A stretch of DNA of 64,000 nucleotides from Sphingomonas taxi (GTDB taxonomy: Bacteria > Pseudomonadota > Alphaproteobacteria > Sphingomonadales > Sphingomonadaceae), in the NCBI GenBank assembly GCA_003240625.1, contig QFMX01000001.1:1-64000 (forward strand), given 5' to 3'. Both the position numbers and the translations under genes were made by a program. The notes below the pieces were generated by a model. The model worked only from the letters and a program-made list of their open reading frames with translations. It was not told the DNA's origin and did not search any database. Below, in pieces: positions 16,660 through 25,673 of the stretch; the first letter of the stretch is position 1, and every line of letters starts with the position of its first letter.

Positions 16660-19202
16660 CCACCGAGAGCGCCCAGTACGTCGCCCCCGACCAGAACGAT
16701 CCTGCAGTCCGCAAGGGCCAGGAGGATCGCCTGCGCGAAGTGTGGAAGCCGCCATCGGGCTGGTTCTTCCGCTGGACCGACGTCAACAACAACCGGATCG
16801 GCGTGTGGTACACGCTGACCGCGTTCGGCTTCATGCTGTTCGCAGGCGTGCTCGCGCTGATCATGCGGACGCAGTTGGCGGTGCCGAACAACGACCTCGT
16901 CACGGCGAACACGTTCAACCAGCTGTTCACGCTGCACGGCTCGATGATGATGTTCCTGTTTGCGGTGCCGATGTTCGAGGCGGTATCGATCATCCTCCTG
17001 CCGCAGCTACTCGGCGCGCGCGACCTGCCGTTTCCGCGGCTGTCGGGCTTTGGATATTGGAGCTTCCTGATAGGCGGCGTCTTCGTGTCGGGCTCGATCT
17101 TCTTCGATGCGGCACCCGATGGCGGCTGGTTCATGTACCCGCCGCTGACGACGCGCACCGACCTCAGCGGGCTCGGCGCCGATATCTGGATGCTGGGGCT
17201 GAGCTTCATCGAGGTGTCGTCGGTCGCCGCGGCGGTCGAGCTAATCGTCGGCGTGCTGAAATGCCGCCCGCCCGGCATGCGGCTCAACCTGATGCCGCTC
17301 TACGCCTGGTACATCCTGGTCGTTGCGGTGATGATCCTGTTCGCGTTCCCGCCGCTGATCGCGGGCGACGTGCTGTTCGAGATGGAGCGGCTGCTCAACT
17401 GGCCGTTCTTCAACGCGGAAAAGGGCGGCGATCCGCTGTTGTGGCAGCACCTGTTCTGGATCTTCGGTCATCCGGAGGTCTACATCGTCTTCCTGCCGTC
17501 GATCGCGCTGTTCGCGATGCTGATCCCGACCTTCGCGCAACGCCATCTGCTCGGCTATCCGTGGATCGTGCTGGCCGCGGTCGGCACCGCATTCCTGAGC
17601 TTCGGGCTGTGGGTCCACCACATGTTCACGACCGGGTTGCCCAAGATCAGTCTCGCCTTCTTCGCCGCTGCATCCGAAGCCGTGGCGATCCCGACCGGCG
17701 TGCAGATCTTCGTGTTCATCGCCACGCTCTGGGCGGGTAACGTCAAGAAATCGACGCCGTTGCTCTACGCGACCGGCAGCCTCGCCGTGTTCGTGATCGG
17801 CGGCTTGACCGGCGTGATGGTCGCGGTCGCGCCGTTCGACTGGCAGGCGCACGACACCTATTTCATCGTCGCGCATCTTCATTACGTGCTGATCGGCGGC
17901 ACGTTGCTGCCGCTGTTCGCCGGGCTCTATTATTACTGGCCGCTGGTGACGGGAAAGAAGCTCAGCGACCGTATGGGACGCACCGCGTTCTGGATCATGT
18001 TCGTCGGTATGAACCTCACCTTCTTCCCGATGCACCTGTCCGGCCTGCTCGGCATGCCGCGCCGGGTGTTCACGTACCCGGAAGAACTCGGGATCGGCGG
18101 GCTCAACCTAGCGTCGACCGCCGGCTCGTACATGTTCGCGATCGGCGTGCTGATCGTCTGCATCGACCTCGCCTTGTCGCCGCGCCGCCCGAAGGCCCCG
18201 CGCAACCCGTGGAATGCCGGCACGCTCGAATGGCTCGCGCTGCCGGAGGACGAGGATTGGGGCATCCGCTCGGTGCCGTTGATCGAGAGCCGCTATCCGA
18301 TCTGGGACCAGAAGAACTTCGTCCAGAAGGTCGACGAGGGCCGCTTCTTCCTGCCCGACGCGGAGGAGATGCGGCGCGAGTCGATCATCACGACCGTGCT
18401 CGATGCCCGCCCGTTGCAGGTGATCCGCCTCGGCACGCCGAGCGTGAAGCCGATGATGACCGCCGTCGCGCTCGCGGGTGTGTTCATCCTGACGACCTAC
18501 CACCTCTACCTTCTGTCGGCGTTGAGCGGCGTCGCGACACTCGCCTGCGTGCTCTGGTGGCTTTGGACCGGCACCGCCGAGATCCCCGAAAAACCGACCA
18601 AGCACATCGGCCACGGGATCGAAGTGCCGCTCTACACGTCGGGGCCATCGGCGCCGGGCTGGTGGGCGATGTTCATCACGATGATGGCGGACGCGACCGC
18701 ATTTTCGGGGCTCGTCTTCGGCTATTTCTTCTTCTGGACGATCCACAACGACTTCCCGCCGACGGGAACTGGGCTGAACGGGCCGGGCGTGTTCTGGCCG
18801 ATGGTCGCGCTCGCGTTGACGCTGGCCGGCTGGGCCGCGACCGTCGGTGCGCGCGAAGTGCACCGACGCGGCAACGTCGGCGCGGGCCGCGCGCTGCTGG
18901 TGGTCGGGATCGTCGCAACGCTCACCAGCCTATTCGCCGGGCTTGCCGGACCTTGGTATTCGGGGCTCGACCCTGAGTTGCACGTGTATCCCGCGATAGT
19001 CTGGACGCTGGCGATCTGGACCGCCGTGCATGCCGCGATCGGGGTCATCATGCAGGCCTATACGCTGGCACGCAGCCTCGCGGGAAAAATGACGCCGGTC
19101 TACGACGCGGACCTGCGCAACATAACCGTGTACCACCATTTCCTCGCGCTGACGGGCATCGTGACGTTCTGCACGATCGGCCTGTTCCCGGGGGTCGCAT
19201 GA
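16656..19202 (+). CDS. ctaD: Cytochrome c oxidase fused subunit I+III
   Basis: An 848-residue protein fusing the catalytic subunit I (about 1-560) with subunit III (about 620-848). Haem and CuB ligands are present: His94 (TLHGSMMMF), His272 with Tyr276 (GHPEVY), His321/322 (WVHHMFTTG), His407 and His409 (VAHLHYV). The D-pathway Asp is visible in ARDLPFPRL. At the place of the K-pathway Lys (PTGIK in classical A-type enzymes) the sequence is PTGVQ, with Gln350; a Lys occurs earlier at TTGLPKISL. Subunit I/III fusions are known in caa3 enzymes. It reduces O2 to water and pumps protons across the inner membrane. Start ATG 16656 overlaps the ctaC stop. Confidence 0.94.
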   Translation: MTTESAQYVAPDQNDPAVRKGQEDRLREVWKPPSGWFFRWTDVNNNRIGVWYTLTAFGFMLFAGVLALIMRTQLAVPNNDLVTANTFNQLFTLHGSMMMFLFAVPMFEAVSIILLPQLLGARDLPFPRLSGFGYWSFLIGGVFVSGSIFFDAAPDGGWFMYPPLTTRTDLSGLGADIWMLGLSFIEVSSVAAAVELIVGVLKCRPPGMRLNLMPLYAWYILVVAVMILFAFPPLIAGDVLFEMERLLNWPFFNAEKGGDPLLWQHLFWIFGHPEVYIVFLPSIALFAMLIPTFAQRHLLGYPWIVLAAVGTAFLSFGLWVHHMFTTGLPKISLAFFAAASEAVAIPTGVQIFVFIATLWAGNVKKSTPLLYATGSLAVFVIGGLTGVMVAVAPFDWQAHDTYFIVAHLHYVLIGGTLLPLFAGLYYYWPLVTGKKLSDRMGRTAFWIMFVGMNLTFFPMHLSGLLGMPRRVFTYPEELGIGGLNLASTAGSYMFAIGVLIVCIDLALSPRRPKAPRNPWNAGTLEWLALPEDEDWGIRSVPLIESRYPIWDQKNFVQKVDEGRFFLPDAEEMRRESIITTVLDARPLQVIRLGTPSVKPMMTAVALAGVFILTTYHLYLLSALSGVATLACVLWWLWTGTAEIPEKPTKHIGHGIEVPLYTSGPSAPGWWAMFITMMADATAFSGLVFGYFFFWTIHNDFPPTGTGLNGPGVFWPMVALALTLAGWAATVGAREVHRRGNVGAGRALLVVGIVATLTSLFAGLAGPWYSGLDPELHVYPAIVWTLAIWTAVHAAIGVIMQAYTLARSLAGKMTPVYDADLRNITVYHHFLALTGIVTFCTIGLFPGVA

Positions 19203-19618
19203 CCGAGCCAAAGTCCAATCGGAAGTCCGAGTCCGACCGAAAGCATTGGGCGCGCGACCTCAAGGTGACGCTCTGGACCTTGATCGTCCCGCCGACGATC
19301 TGGGCCGTGCATTTCCTGTTCTGCTATCTCTGGGTGGCGGTGACCTGCGCGAAATCGCCGACCCCGGGAACTGCCTTGACCGGCTTTCCGCTCGCGACGC
19401 TGATCGCGACGGTCGTGGCGCTGCTCGCGATCGTCGCGGCGGGCTATATTGCGCGCGTGCAGTCGGAGACGCCGGGCGATCCGGCGCCGCACGAACAGGG
19501 CACGGCGATCGACCGCCTGCGCTTCCTCGCGCTGTCGACGCGGTTGCTGGCGGGGCTGAGCTTCGTCGCGGTCATCTTCACGGCACTGCCGGTCATCATC
19601 TTTGGCGATTGCCGATGA
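19199..19618 (+). CDS. Small membrane protein of the oxidase operon
   Basis: A 139-residue protein with three predicted transmembrane helices (about residues 25-50, 62-86 and 112-135) after a charged basic N-terminus. I do not recognise a named family. Its position between the I+III fusion and ctaG, with ATGA overlaps on both sides, makes a role as an accessory or subunit IV-like component of the oxidase likely. Cysteines at about 44 and 138 are the only candidates for metal binding. Confidence 0.75.
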   Translation: MTEPKSNRKSESDRKHWARDLKVTLWTLIVPPTIWAVHFLFCYLWVAVTCAKSPTPGTALTGFPLATLIATVVALLAIVAAGYIARVQSETPGDPAPHEQGTAIDRLRFLALSTRLLAGLSFVAVIFTALPVIIFGDCR

Positions 19619-20235
19619 GACGCGCGAGCCTTGCGCTGGGCGTCGCACTCGTCCCGATCGGCTGGGCGTTCGCTGCCGCGCCGCTGGGGATGGTCGGGCA
19701 CATGGCGGGGCACATGATCGCGGTCGCGGTCGCGGCGCCGTTCCTGGCATACGGGATCGCGGGGAGTCGCTTCGATCCCGCCGAGCGTTGGCCTGCGGTC
19801 GTGACCCCGCTCGCAATGTCGCTCGTCGAACTGGTCGTGGTGTGGCTCTGGCACCTCCCCGCGCTTAGATTGCGCGTCGACATGCAGCCGGTTGCGCTGC
19901 TGATCGAGCAGGCGAGTTTCCTCGCGGCTGGCGTCCTTCTCTGGAGCGCGGTGCTCGGCACACGTGTCGGCGGTGCGAGCGATCGACGGGCGTCGGGGGT
20001 CGCGGCGATGTTGCTTACCTCGATGCACATGACATTGCTCGGCGCATTGATCGGCCTCGCGCCGCGCCCCCTTTACACAATGATGGCCATGCACCCGGCC
20101 ATACTCAGTCTCGACGCCCTCGAAGACCAGCAACTCGGCGGCGTCGTCATGCTGATGGTCGGCGCGGCGAGCTATTTCATCGGCGGGCTCGCGATGCTCG
20201 GCGGACTATTGAAGACACGGAGCGCGACGGCATGA
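19615..20235 (+). CDS. ctaG: CtaG-type cytochrome c oxidase assembly protein
   Basis: A 206-residue polytopic membrane protein of the caa3_CtaG family, which helps insert copper into caa3-type oxidases in Gram-positive and alphaproteobacterial systems. His/Met-rich segments at helix ends (GMVGHMAGHMIAVAV, WLWHLPALR, TSMHMTLLGALIG, MMAMHPAIL) fit copper binding. It is unrelated to the Cox11 protein that shares the CtaG name. Start ATG 19615 and stop both overlap neighbours by ATGA. Confidence 0.85.
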   Translation: MRRASLALGVALVPIGWAFAAAPLGMVGHMAGHMIAVAVAAPFLAYGIAGSRFDPAERWPAVVTPLAMSLVELVVVWLWHLPALRLRVDMQPVALLIEQASFLAAGVLLWSAVLGTRVGGASDRRASGVAAMLLTSMHMTLLGALIGLAPRPLYTMMAMHPAILSLDALEDQQLGGVVMLMVGAASYFIGGLAMLGGLLKTRSATA

Positions 20236-21260
20236 CGATCCGGATCACCTGGGCGCGCGCAATCGCCACCCTTGTCGCGCTGGCGCTCGCCGGGCTGTTG
20301 TTCGCCTGGTCGGGCGTGTTCAACATCGCCGCGTCGTCGGGTCATTGGAAGATCACCGACTGGTTTCTCCACTGGACGATGCGCAACTCGGTCCGCACCT
20401 ACGCCGCCGTCACCGTGCCTGACGATCCCAAGGCGAACGAGGGCCTGGTCAGCGCCGCCGGCCATTTCAAGGCAAGCTGCGCATCGTGCCACGGCGCGCC
20501 CGGCGTGCGTCCGCTCCCCGTGATGCAGGCCGCGACGCCCCCTGCCCCGGACCTGTCGATCAACGCGCGCGAATGGACCGACAAACAGATCTTCTGGATC
20601 CTCAAGCACGGCGTCAAATACACCGGCATGCCCGGCTGGGCGGCGAAGGACTGTGACGACGAAGTCCGCCGCATGGTCGCCTTCGTCCGCCTGCTGCCAG
20701 AAATGTCGCCCGCGACCTATCGCTCGCTGACCGAAGTGCCGGGCATTGCCGATGCGAAGATCTCGACCTGCGCAGGTTGTCACGGCGCAGACGGACAAGG
20801 CCGTGGCCAGCCCGACATGCCCGTGCTCGGCGGCCAGAGCCCGGCCTATCTCCGTGCCTCGCTGGAGGCCTATGCGACCGGCAAGCGCCGGAGCGCCGTT
20901 ATGGCGAACGCCGCCGCGACGCTGACACCCACGGAGATGACTCGGCTTGCGGATCACTTCGCGGCGATGCCCGGGATCGGTGGCGTTACGCCATCGGGCT
21001 CGACCGAGGCCGCCAAGATCAACCGCGAAGGTCTGCCGAAGGTGCAGCTCCCCGCCTGCGCGAGCTGCCACGCTCCTGGCAAGCCCTACCCCGTCCTTGC
21101 CGGCCAGCGCGCCAGCTACATCGCGCAACGCCTTCGCAACTGGCGCGGTGACGAGACGGTGGTCGACGCCCGCAAATCGCAGGCGACGATGCCCGTCATC
21201 GCGCGCCGTATCCCCGAGGACATGATCGACCCGCTCGCGCGCTATCTCGCAGGCCGCTGA
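20232..21260 (+). CDS. Membrane-anchored tri-haem cytochrome c
   Basis: A 342-residue protein with one N-terminal membrane helix (about residues 9-28) and three CxxCH haem c sites: CASCH, CAGCH and a second CASCH. The helix would hold it on the periplasmic face of the inner membrane. Being last in the oxidase operon, with an ATGA overlap to ctaG, it is a likely electron donor to the haem c domain of subunit II. It ends 4 bp before the convergent treY stop. Confidence 0.9.
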   Translation: MTIRITWARAIATLVALALAGLLFAWSGVFNIAASSGHWKITDWFLHWTMRNSVRTYAAVTVPDDPKANEGLVSAAGHFKASCASCHGAPGVRPLPVMQAATPPAPDLSINAREWTDKQIFWILKHGVKYTGMPGWAAKDCDDEVRRMVAFVRLLPEMSPATYRSLTEVPGIADAKISTCAGCHGADGQGRGQPDMPVLGGQSPAYLRASLEAYATGKRRSAVMANAAATLTPTEMTRLADHFAAMPGIGGVTPSGSTEAAKINREGLPKVQLPACASCHAPGKPYPVLAGQRASYIAQRLRNWRGDETVVDARKSQATMPVIARRIPEDMIDPLARYLAGR

Positions 21261-21264
21261 TCGT

Positions 21265-23703
21265 TCAGCCCTTCGCGGGCAACATCTCGATCAACACGGA
21301 ACGCTCGCCGAGCACATCGGCGAGCCGTTCGCCGGATGCGAGTGCGGTGTCGCCCCACCAGTCGCGGGCATCGATCCGGTCGAGATGGCGCTCGGCACAG
21401 CGGAGCGGAACGACGCAGCGCAGGCTTGCCTCTTTGCCGACCCGCCGAAACGCAATAACCCGATCCGCGCGAAGGCCGGTGACGGCGACCGCCTCGTAGC
21501 GGCCCTCCGAGAACAAGGTCGGGTGATCCCTTCGCATCGCGAGAAGCTGCTGGATCAGCGCCATCTTCGCTGGCGTTTTGCCGTCCAACGATGCCTGCAG
21601 TCGCGCGTAATCTACCGGGCGGCGATTGTCGGGATCGACCAGGCTCAGATCGGCGGCCTCCGTTCCTTGATAGAGGTCGGGAACACCGGGGACTGTGTAT
21701 CGCAGCGCGACCTGCGCTAGGCGGTTCGCCGCCGCCGCGGGGGCGATCCACACGACGAACGCGGTCATGTCGTCGAGGAAAGCCTGCGACTGCGTGGGAT
21801 CGAGCAGCGCGCGCGCCAGTTCATGACAGCGGCTCTCGTACGCCTCGTCCGGCGCCTCCCACGTTGACCGTAGCTTCGCCTCGCGCAACGCCTTTTCCTG
21901 CCACGCGACGATCCGTTCGACGAAATCCGACAGTCCCTTGGCGTCCGATGCCGTCAGTTCCTCAGGCCATGCGCCGAACAGCGTCTGGAACAGCATATAG
22001 GCGTCGGCGGGATCGACCCCGTCGGCAAACCGCGCGGCGAGTTCGTGCCATCGTTGCACGCGCGCGCGCCAGAGGTCGGGCGCTTCGCTCAACACCGCGA
22101 GCCGTGCACGAACGTCTTCGCCACGCTTATGGTCGTGCGTGGCGGTCGCGAGCATCGCCGCCGGCCAATCACGGGCGCGGTCGACCATTGCCGCGTGGAA
22201 GTCTTCGATCTCCAGCGACATGCGCGCCGCGTCGAACCCCACGTCATTGCGCGAGAGCAGGCGACCGTAGCGGTAGAACGCGGTGTCCTCGACCGCTTTG
22301 GCGGCAATCGGTGCGGAGAGTTGCTGGAACTTGCGCACCGCCTCAGCTGCGGGTTCGGTGTCCCCAGGACCCTCGCCTGCCAGCCATGCGAGCATACGAT
22401 CGACCACTGCGCCCTCGCCAGGTGGGACGAACTGCGCAATGCGCTGGCGGACCGTCTCGCGGATCGCGGCGTCCGCTGCCGGGGCGGCGTCGCCTGTTCC
22501 GTAGGTGCGATAGACCGGAAAGACCCAGAGCAGTCGCTCGATCGCGCGGTCGAGCATGCCGCGGGTAAGCCCGTCGCATTCGGGCGTCGAGCGGGCGAGT
22601 GCGACGAAGGCCTCGACGCTGCTCCGGTGCTGCGCGTGGAACTGCCACGCAAGCAATTCCTGCCGCGCGCGCAATTCCTCGGGCGCGAAGTCCGGGGAGC
22701 GGCCACTGATATCCGCCCAGAGTTCGGCGAGCGGTTCGGCACCGGCGGGCGCGTGGAGCAAGGCCGTCACCTGCTCCATGAAGTCGTACCCACTGGTGCC
22801 GTCGACGTCCCAGTCGGTGTTGAGCGGTTCGCCGTCGGCAAGGATTTTCTCGATAACGATATAGGCCGGACCGGGTGGCGCATTAGTGGGGCGCTCTATC
22901 GAGTCGAGGCGCGCGCGGAGGTGGCGACAATAACGGGCGGGGTCGGTAAGGCCATCGACGTGATCGACGCGGACACCGTCGATCAGTCCCTCGGCGTACA
23001 GGCGGAAATAGAGGGCGTGGGTGGCGTCGAACACGACCGGGTCTTCGGCGCGGAGGCCGGCGAGGTCGTTGATCGTGAAGAACCGCCGCCAGTTGAGTTC
23101 GTCGTTGGCGACGCGCCACGATGCGAGGCGGTAATGCTGGCGATCGACCAGCGCCGCGATGTCGTCGGTTGCTGCGGTGGCCTGATCTTCGTCGCGGATC
23201 GGCAGGCGATGTTCGCCATATGCTTCGAGGACATAGCGGCCGTCGATCTGCTCGATTTTGATCGCGCCACTCGCGAGCGTCTCGGCGAGCGGATCGCCCA
23301 GGATCGGGAGGACCAGCTTCTCGCGCCAGTCGATGTCGAAGTAGCGCGCAAATTCGCTGGTTTTGCCATGTGCTAGGACGTCATTCCACCACGCGTTCTC
23401 ACCACCGGCGACGCCCATGTGGTTGGGGACGATGTCGATGATGACGCCCATGCCGCGCGCACGGAGGGCCGCAACGAGGCTGCGGAACGCCTCTTCGCCT
23501 CCGAGCTCGGGATTGATGCGGGTCGGGTCGACGACATCGTAGCCGTGGGTGGACCCGCTGCGGGCGGTGGTGATCGGCGAGGCGTAGAGGTGGCTGATCC
23601 CGAGTGTGTCGAGATACGGCACCAGCGCCTCGGCATCGGCGAAGGTGAAGTCCTTGTGGAACTGGAAGCGATAAGTTGCGCGCGGCGTCGTAGGGGGGGT
23701 CAT
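21265..23703 (-). CDS. treY: Malto-oligosyltrehalose synthase
   Basis: An 812-residue GH13 enzyme that turns the reducing end of a malto-oligosaccharide into an alpha,alpha-1,1-linked trehalose end. Seen: RFQFHKDFTFADAEALVPYL at the start (typical TreY opening), IIDIVPNHMG, DGVRVDHVDGL with the nucleophile Asp, YIVIEKIL with the acid Glu, and ATHDHKRGEDVRARL. The start ATG 23703 overlaps the malQ stop (ATGA); an upstream extension to 23883 lies inside malQ and is rejected. It is the last gene of a four-gene trehalose operon and converges on the cytochrome operon. Confidence 0.95.
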   Translation of the reverse strand: MTPPTTPRATYRFQFHKDFTFADAEALVPYLDTLGISHLYASPITTARSGSTHGYDVVDPTRINPELGGEEAFRSLVAALRARGMGVIIDIVPNHMGVAGGENAWWNDVLAHGKTSEFARYFDIDWREKLVLPILGDPLAETLASGAIKIEQIDGRYVLEAYGEHRLPIRDEDQATAATDDIAALVDRQHYRLASWRVANDELNWRRFFTINDLAGLRAEDPVVFDATHALYFRLYAEGLIDGVRVDHVDGLTDPARYCRHLRARLDSIERPTNAPPGPAYIVIEKILADGEPLNTDWDVDGTSGYDFMEQVTALLHAPAGAEPLAELWADISGRSPDFAPEELRARQELLAWQFHAQHRSSVEAFVALARSTPECDGLTRGMLDRAIERLLWVFPVYRTYGTGDAAPAADAAIRETVRQRIAQFVPPGEGAVVDRMLAWLAGEGPGDTEPAAEAVRKFQQLSAPIAAKAVEDTAFYRYGRLLSRNDVGFDAARMSLEIEDFHAAMVDRARDWPAAMLATATHDHKRGEDVRARLAVLSEAPDLWRARVQRWHELAARFADGVDPADAYMLFQTLFGAWPEELTASDAKGLSDFVERIVAWQEKALREAKLRSTWEAPDEAYESRCHELARALLDPTQSQAFLDDMTAFVVWIAPAAAANRLAQVALRYTVPGVPDLYQGTEAADLSLVDPDNRRPVDYARLQASLDGKTPAKMALIQQLLAMRRDHPTLFSEGRYEAVAVTGLRADRVIAFRRVGKEASLRCVVPLRCAERHLDRIDARDWWGDTALASGERLADVLGERSVLIEMLPAKG

Positions 23704-25673
23704 GCGGGTCTCGCGGCGTTGAGCGTGTCGATGCGGGCGGCGGCAGCGGGGCGTTGGAGCAGTGCCTCGGTCATATCCGGCAGGCGGCGTCGCCAATTGG
23801 GGTGTTCGTCGATCGTGCCGGGGAGGTTGGGCTGCTCGATCACCCCCGCCAGATCCTCGATGGGTATGATCGCGAGCGCACACGGCGTGCTAGCGACATG
23901 CGCGATTGCGGCATCGACGACCGGGTCGGTGTCATTGAGCGATGGCTGCTTCGCGCCCGTGTCGAAAGCGGACCAGAGTGCCGCGCGATCGTCCGCGCGG
24001 GCTGCCCGGTCTGCGGGTTCGTCGATAGCGTCGGACTTGCGGCCGAGGTCCCACGTCCAGTCGATGTCGCGGCCGCTCCACCAACCCGCGATTGTCGCGA
24101 GGTCATGTGTGCCGGTCATCGCGACCGCGTCGGGTGACCATTTCGCTGGGGGCACGAAACCGTCCGCGTCGCGCTCGAACCAGAGTACGCGCATGCCGAG
24201 CATGTGGCACGCATCCATCGCCTCGCGGAACCCGTCGGGAACAGTGCCGAGGTCTTCGCCGATGACGATAGCCTTCGCCCGCTGCGATTCCATCGCGATG
24301 ATCCGCATCATGTCGTCGAACGGCATGTCGAGGTACGCGCCCTCTGCGGCGGACGCGCCTTCGGGAACGACCCAGAGGCGGCGGAGACCGAAGGCGTGGT
24401 CGATGCGAATGCCGCCGGCATGCGCCAGGGCGGCGCGGATCGTCGCGATGAACGGGGCGAACCCGGTCTCGCGGAGCGCGTGCGGGTCGAAACCGGTGAT
24501 GCCCCAGCTTTGACCGTCCGGGCCCAGCGGGTCGGGTGGCGCGCCGATCGAGAGGCCGGTCAGCAGGTCGCCGCGACGGCTCCAGCCGTGGCTGCCGCCG
24601 GGGTCCATGCCAACGGCGAGGTCGGCGATGAGGCCGACTGCCATGCCTGCATCCTCCGCGGCCTTTTGCGCGGCGTCGAGGTCGCGGCGAGCGAGCCATT
24701 GGAGGAAGACGTAGAAGGTGACGTCATCGCCATGTTCGGTGACGAAGCGGCGGACGGCCGGGCTGGCGGGATCGTGATACGCGGCCGGCCATTGCTGCCA
24801 ACCCCGGGCGCCGGAGGTCGCGAAGAAATGCGCGTGGAGCGCGTCGAACTCGGCGTGGCGTTCGAGGTAATCGCCCCCTACGTGCCTGTATGCGTCGAGG
24901 GTTTTGCCAAGTTGTTGAGCATCTTGGTCGAAGGTCTTGCGAAGGCGTTCGAGCTTTGCAGGTATCGCGCTCTGCCAGTCTATCAAGTCGGGCGCGGGGT
25001 CGTTCGACGTCCCGGCGAACGCGGACGCATCGGCATAGAGGCCGTTGAGGAATTGGCGACTGGATGGCGCGTAAGGGCTGTACCGGCTGGCGTCGGCGGG
25101 GAAGAGAGCGTGGGTCGGACTGATCGCGAGCGCGTCGGCGCCACGCTCGCCGAATGCTCGCGCGGTCTCCGCTAGTGTGCCGAAGTCGCCGAATGCCTTG
25201 GCAGTCTCGCTGCGCAGGCTCGGGATCTGGACCGCGGGCGCCCAGATCTTGCGCCCCGGTACGGCGTCGGCGATCGTGTAGCAGCGTCGGGGGGCGACGA
25301 GCAGGTCGATCACGTCGTTGCCGATTTCGAGACGATGATAGCCGGTGTGCTCGATTGGCTTCAACGCGCCTCGGTCGATAACAACCGACGTCCGCATCCC
25401 GTTTTCCAGGGTGATTTCGGCCTCGCCCGATAGCGGCGTCGCAAGCTGGATCGGATCACCGACGTCGACGGACAGGAAGCGGGGCGCTCGGGCAGTCCTG
25501 ACTGCGATAGCGGCGAGGCTTTCTGCGATCTGCGTGGCGCTCGCGGATGGGTGGCCAAGGCGATCAAGGATCGCCCGTAATGCCTCGTCCGACACCGTCT
25601 GACGGCGACCGGCCGCGTCCTGCCATTCGAGTTGCAGACCGGCCGCGGTCGCCAGCGCTCTTGGATCGCTCAT
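23700..25673 (-). CDS. malQ: 4-alpha-glucanotransferase (amylomaltase)
   Basis: A 657-residue GH77 enzyme that moves 1,4-alpha-glucan segments between malto-oligosaccharides. An N-terminal beta-domain precedes the barrel; catalytic motifs are GIRIDHAFGLRRLWVVP (Asp nucleophile), VIGEDLGTVPDGFREAM (Glu acid/base) and TGTHDLATIAGWW. Between treZ and treY it would lengthen the short maltodextrins left by the trehalose enzymes so that they can be used again. ATGA overlaps link it to both neighbours. Confidence 0.95.
   Translation of the reverse strand: MSDPRALATAAGLQLEWQDAAGRRQTVSDEALRAILDRLGHPSASATQIAESLAAIAVRTARAPRFLSVDVGDPIQLATPLSGEAEITLENGMRTSVVIDRGALKPIEHTGYHRLEIGNDVIDLLVAPRRCYTIADAVPGRKIWAPAVQIPSLRSETAKAFGDFGTLAETARAFGERGADALAISPTHALFPADASRYSPYAPSSRQFLNGLYADASAFAGTSNDPAPDLIDWQSAIPAKLERLRKTFDQDAQQLGKTLDAYRHVGGDYLERHAEFDALHAHFFATSGARGWQQWPAAYHDPASPAVRRFVTEHGDDVTFYVFLQWLARRDLDAAQKAAEDAGMAVGLIADLAVGMDPGGSHGWSRRGDLLTGLSIGAPPDPLGPDGQSWGITGFDPHALRETGFAPFIATIRAALAHAGGIRIDHAFGLRRLWVVPEGASAAEGAYLDMPFDDMMRIIAMESQRAKAIVIGEDLGTVPDGFREAMDACHMLGMRVLWFERDADGFVPPAKWSPDAVAMTGTHDLATIAGWWSGRDIDWTWDLGRKSDAIDEPADRAARADDRAALWSAFDTGAKQPSLNDTDPVVDAAIAHVASTPCALAIIPIEDLAGVIEQPNLPGTIDEHPNWRRRLPDMTEALLQRPAAAARIDTLNAARPA

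Noticed and set aside
23704..23883. N-terminal extension of TreY
   Set aside because: Lies inside malQ and precedes the family's normal start; the ATG at 23703 couples to the malQ stop.
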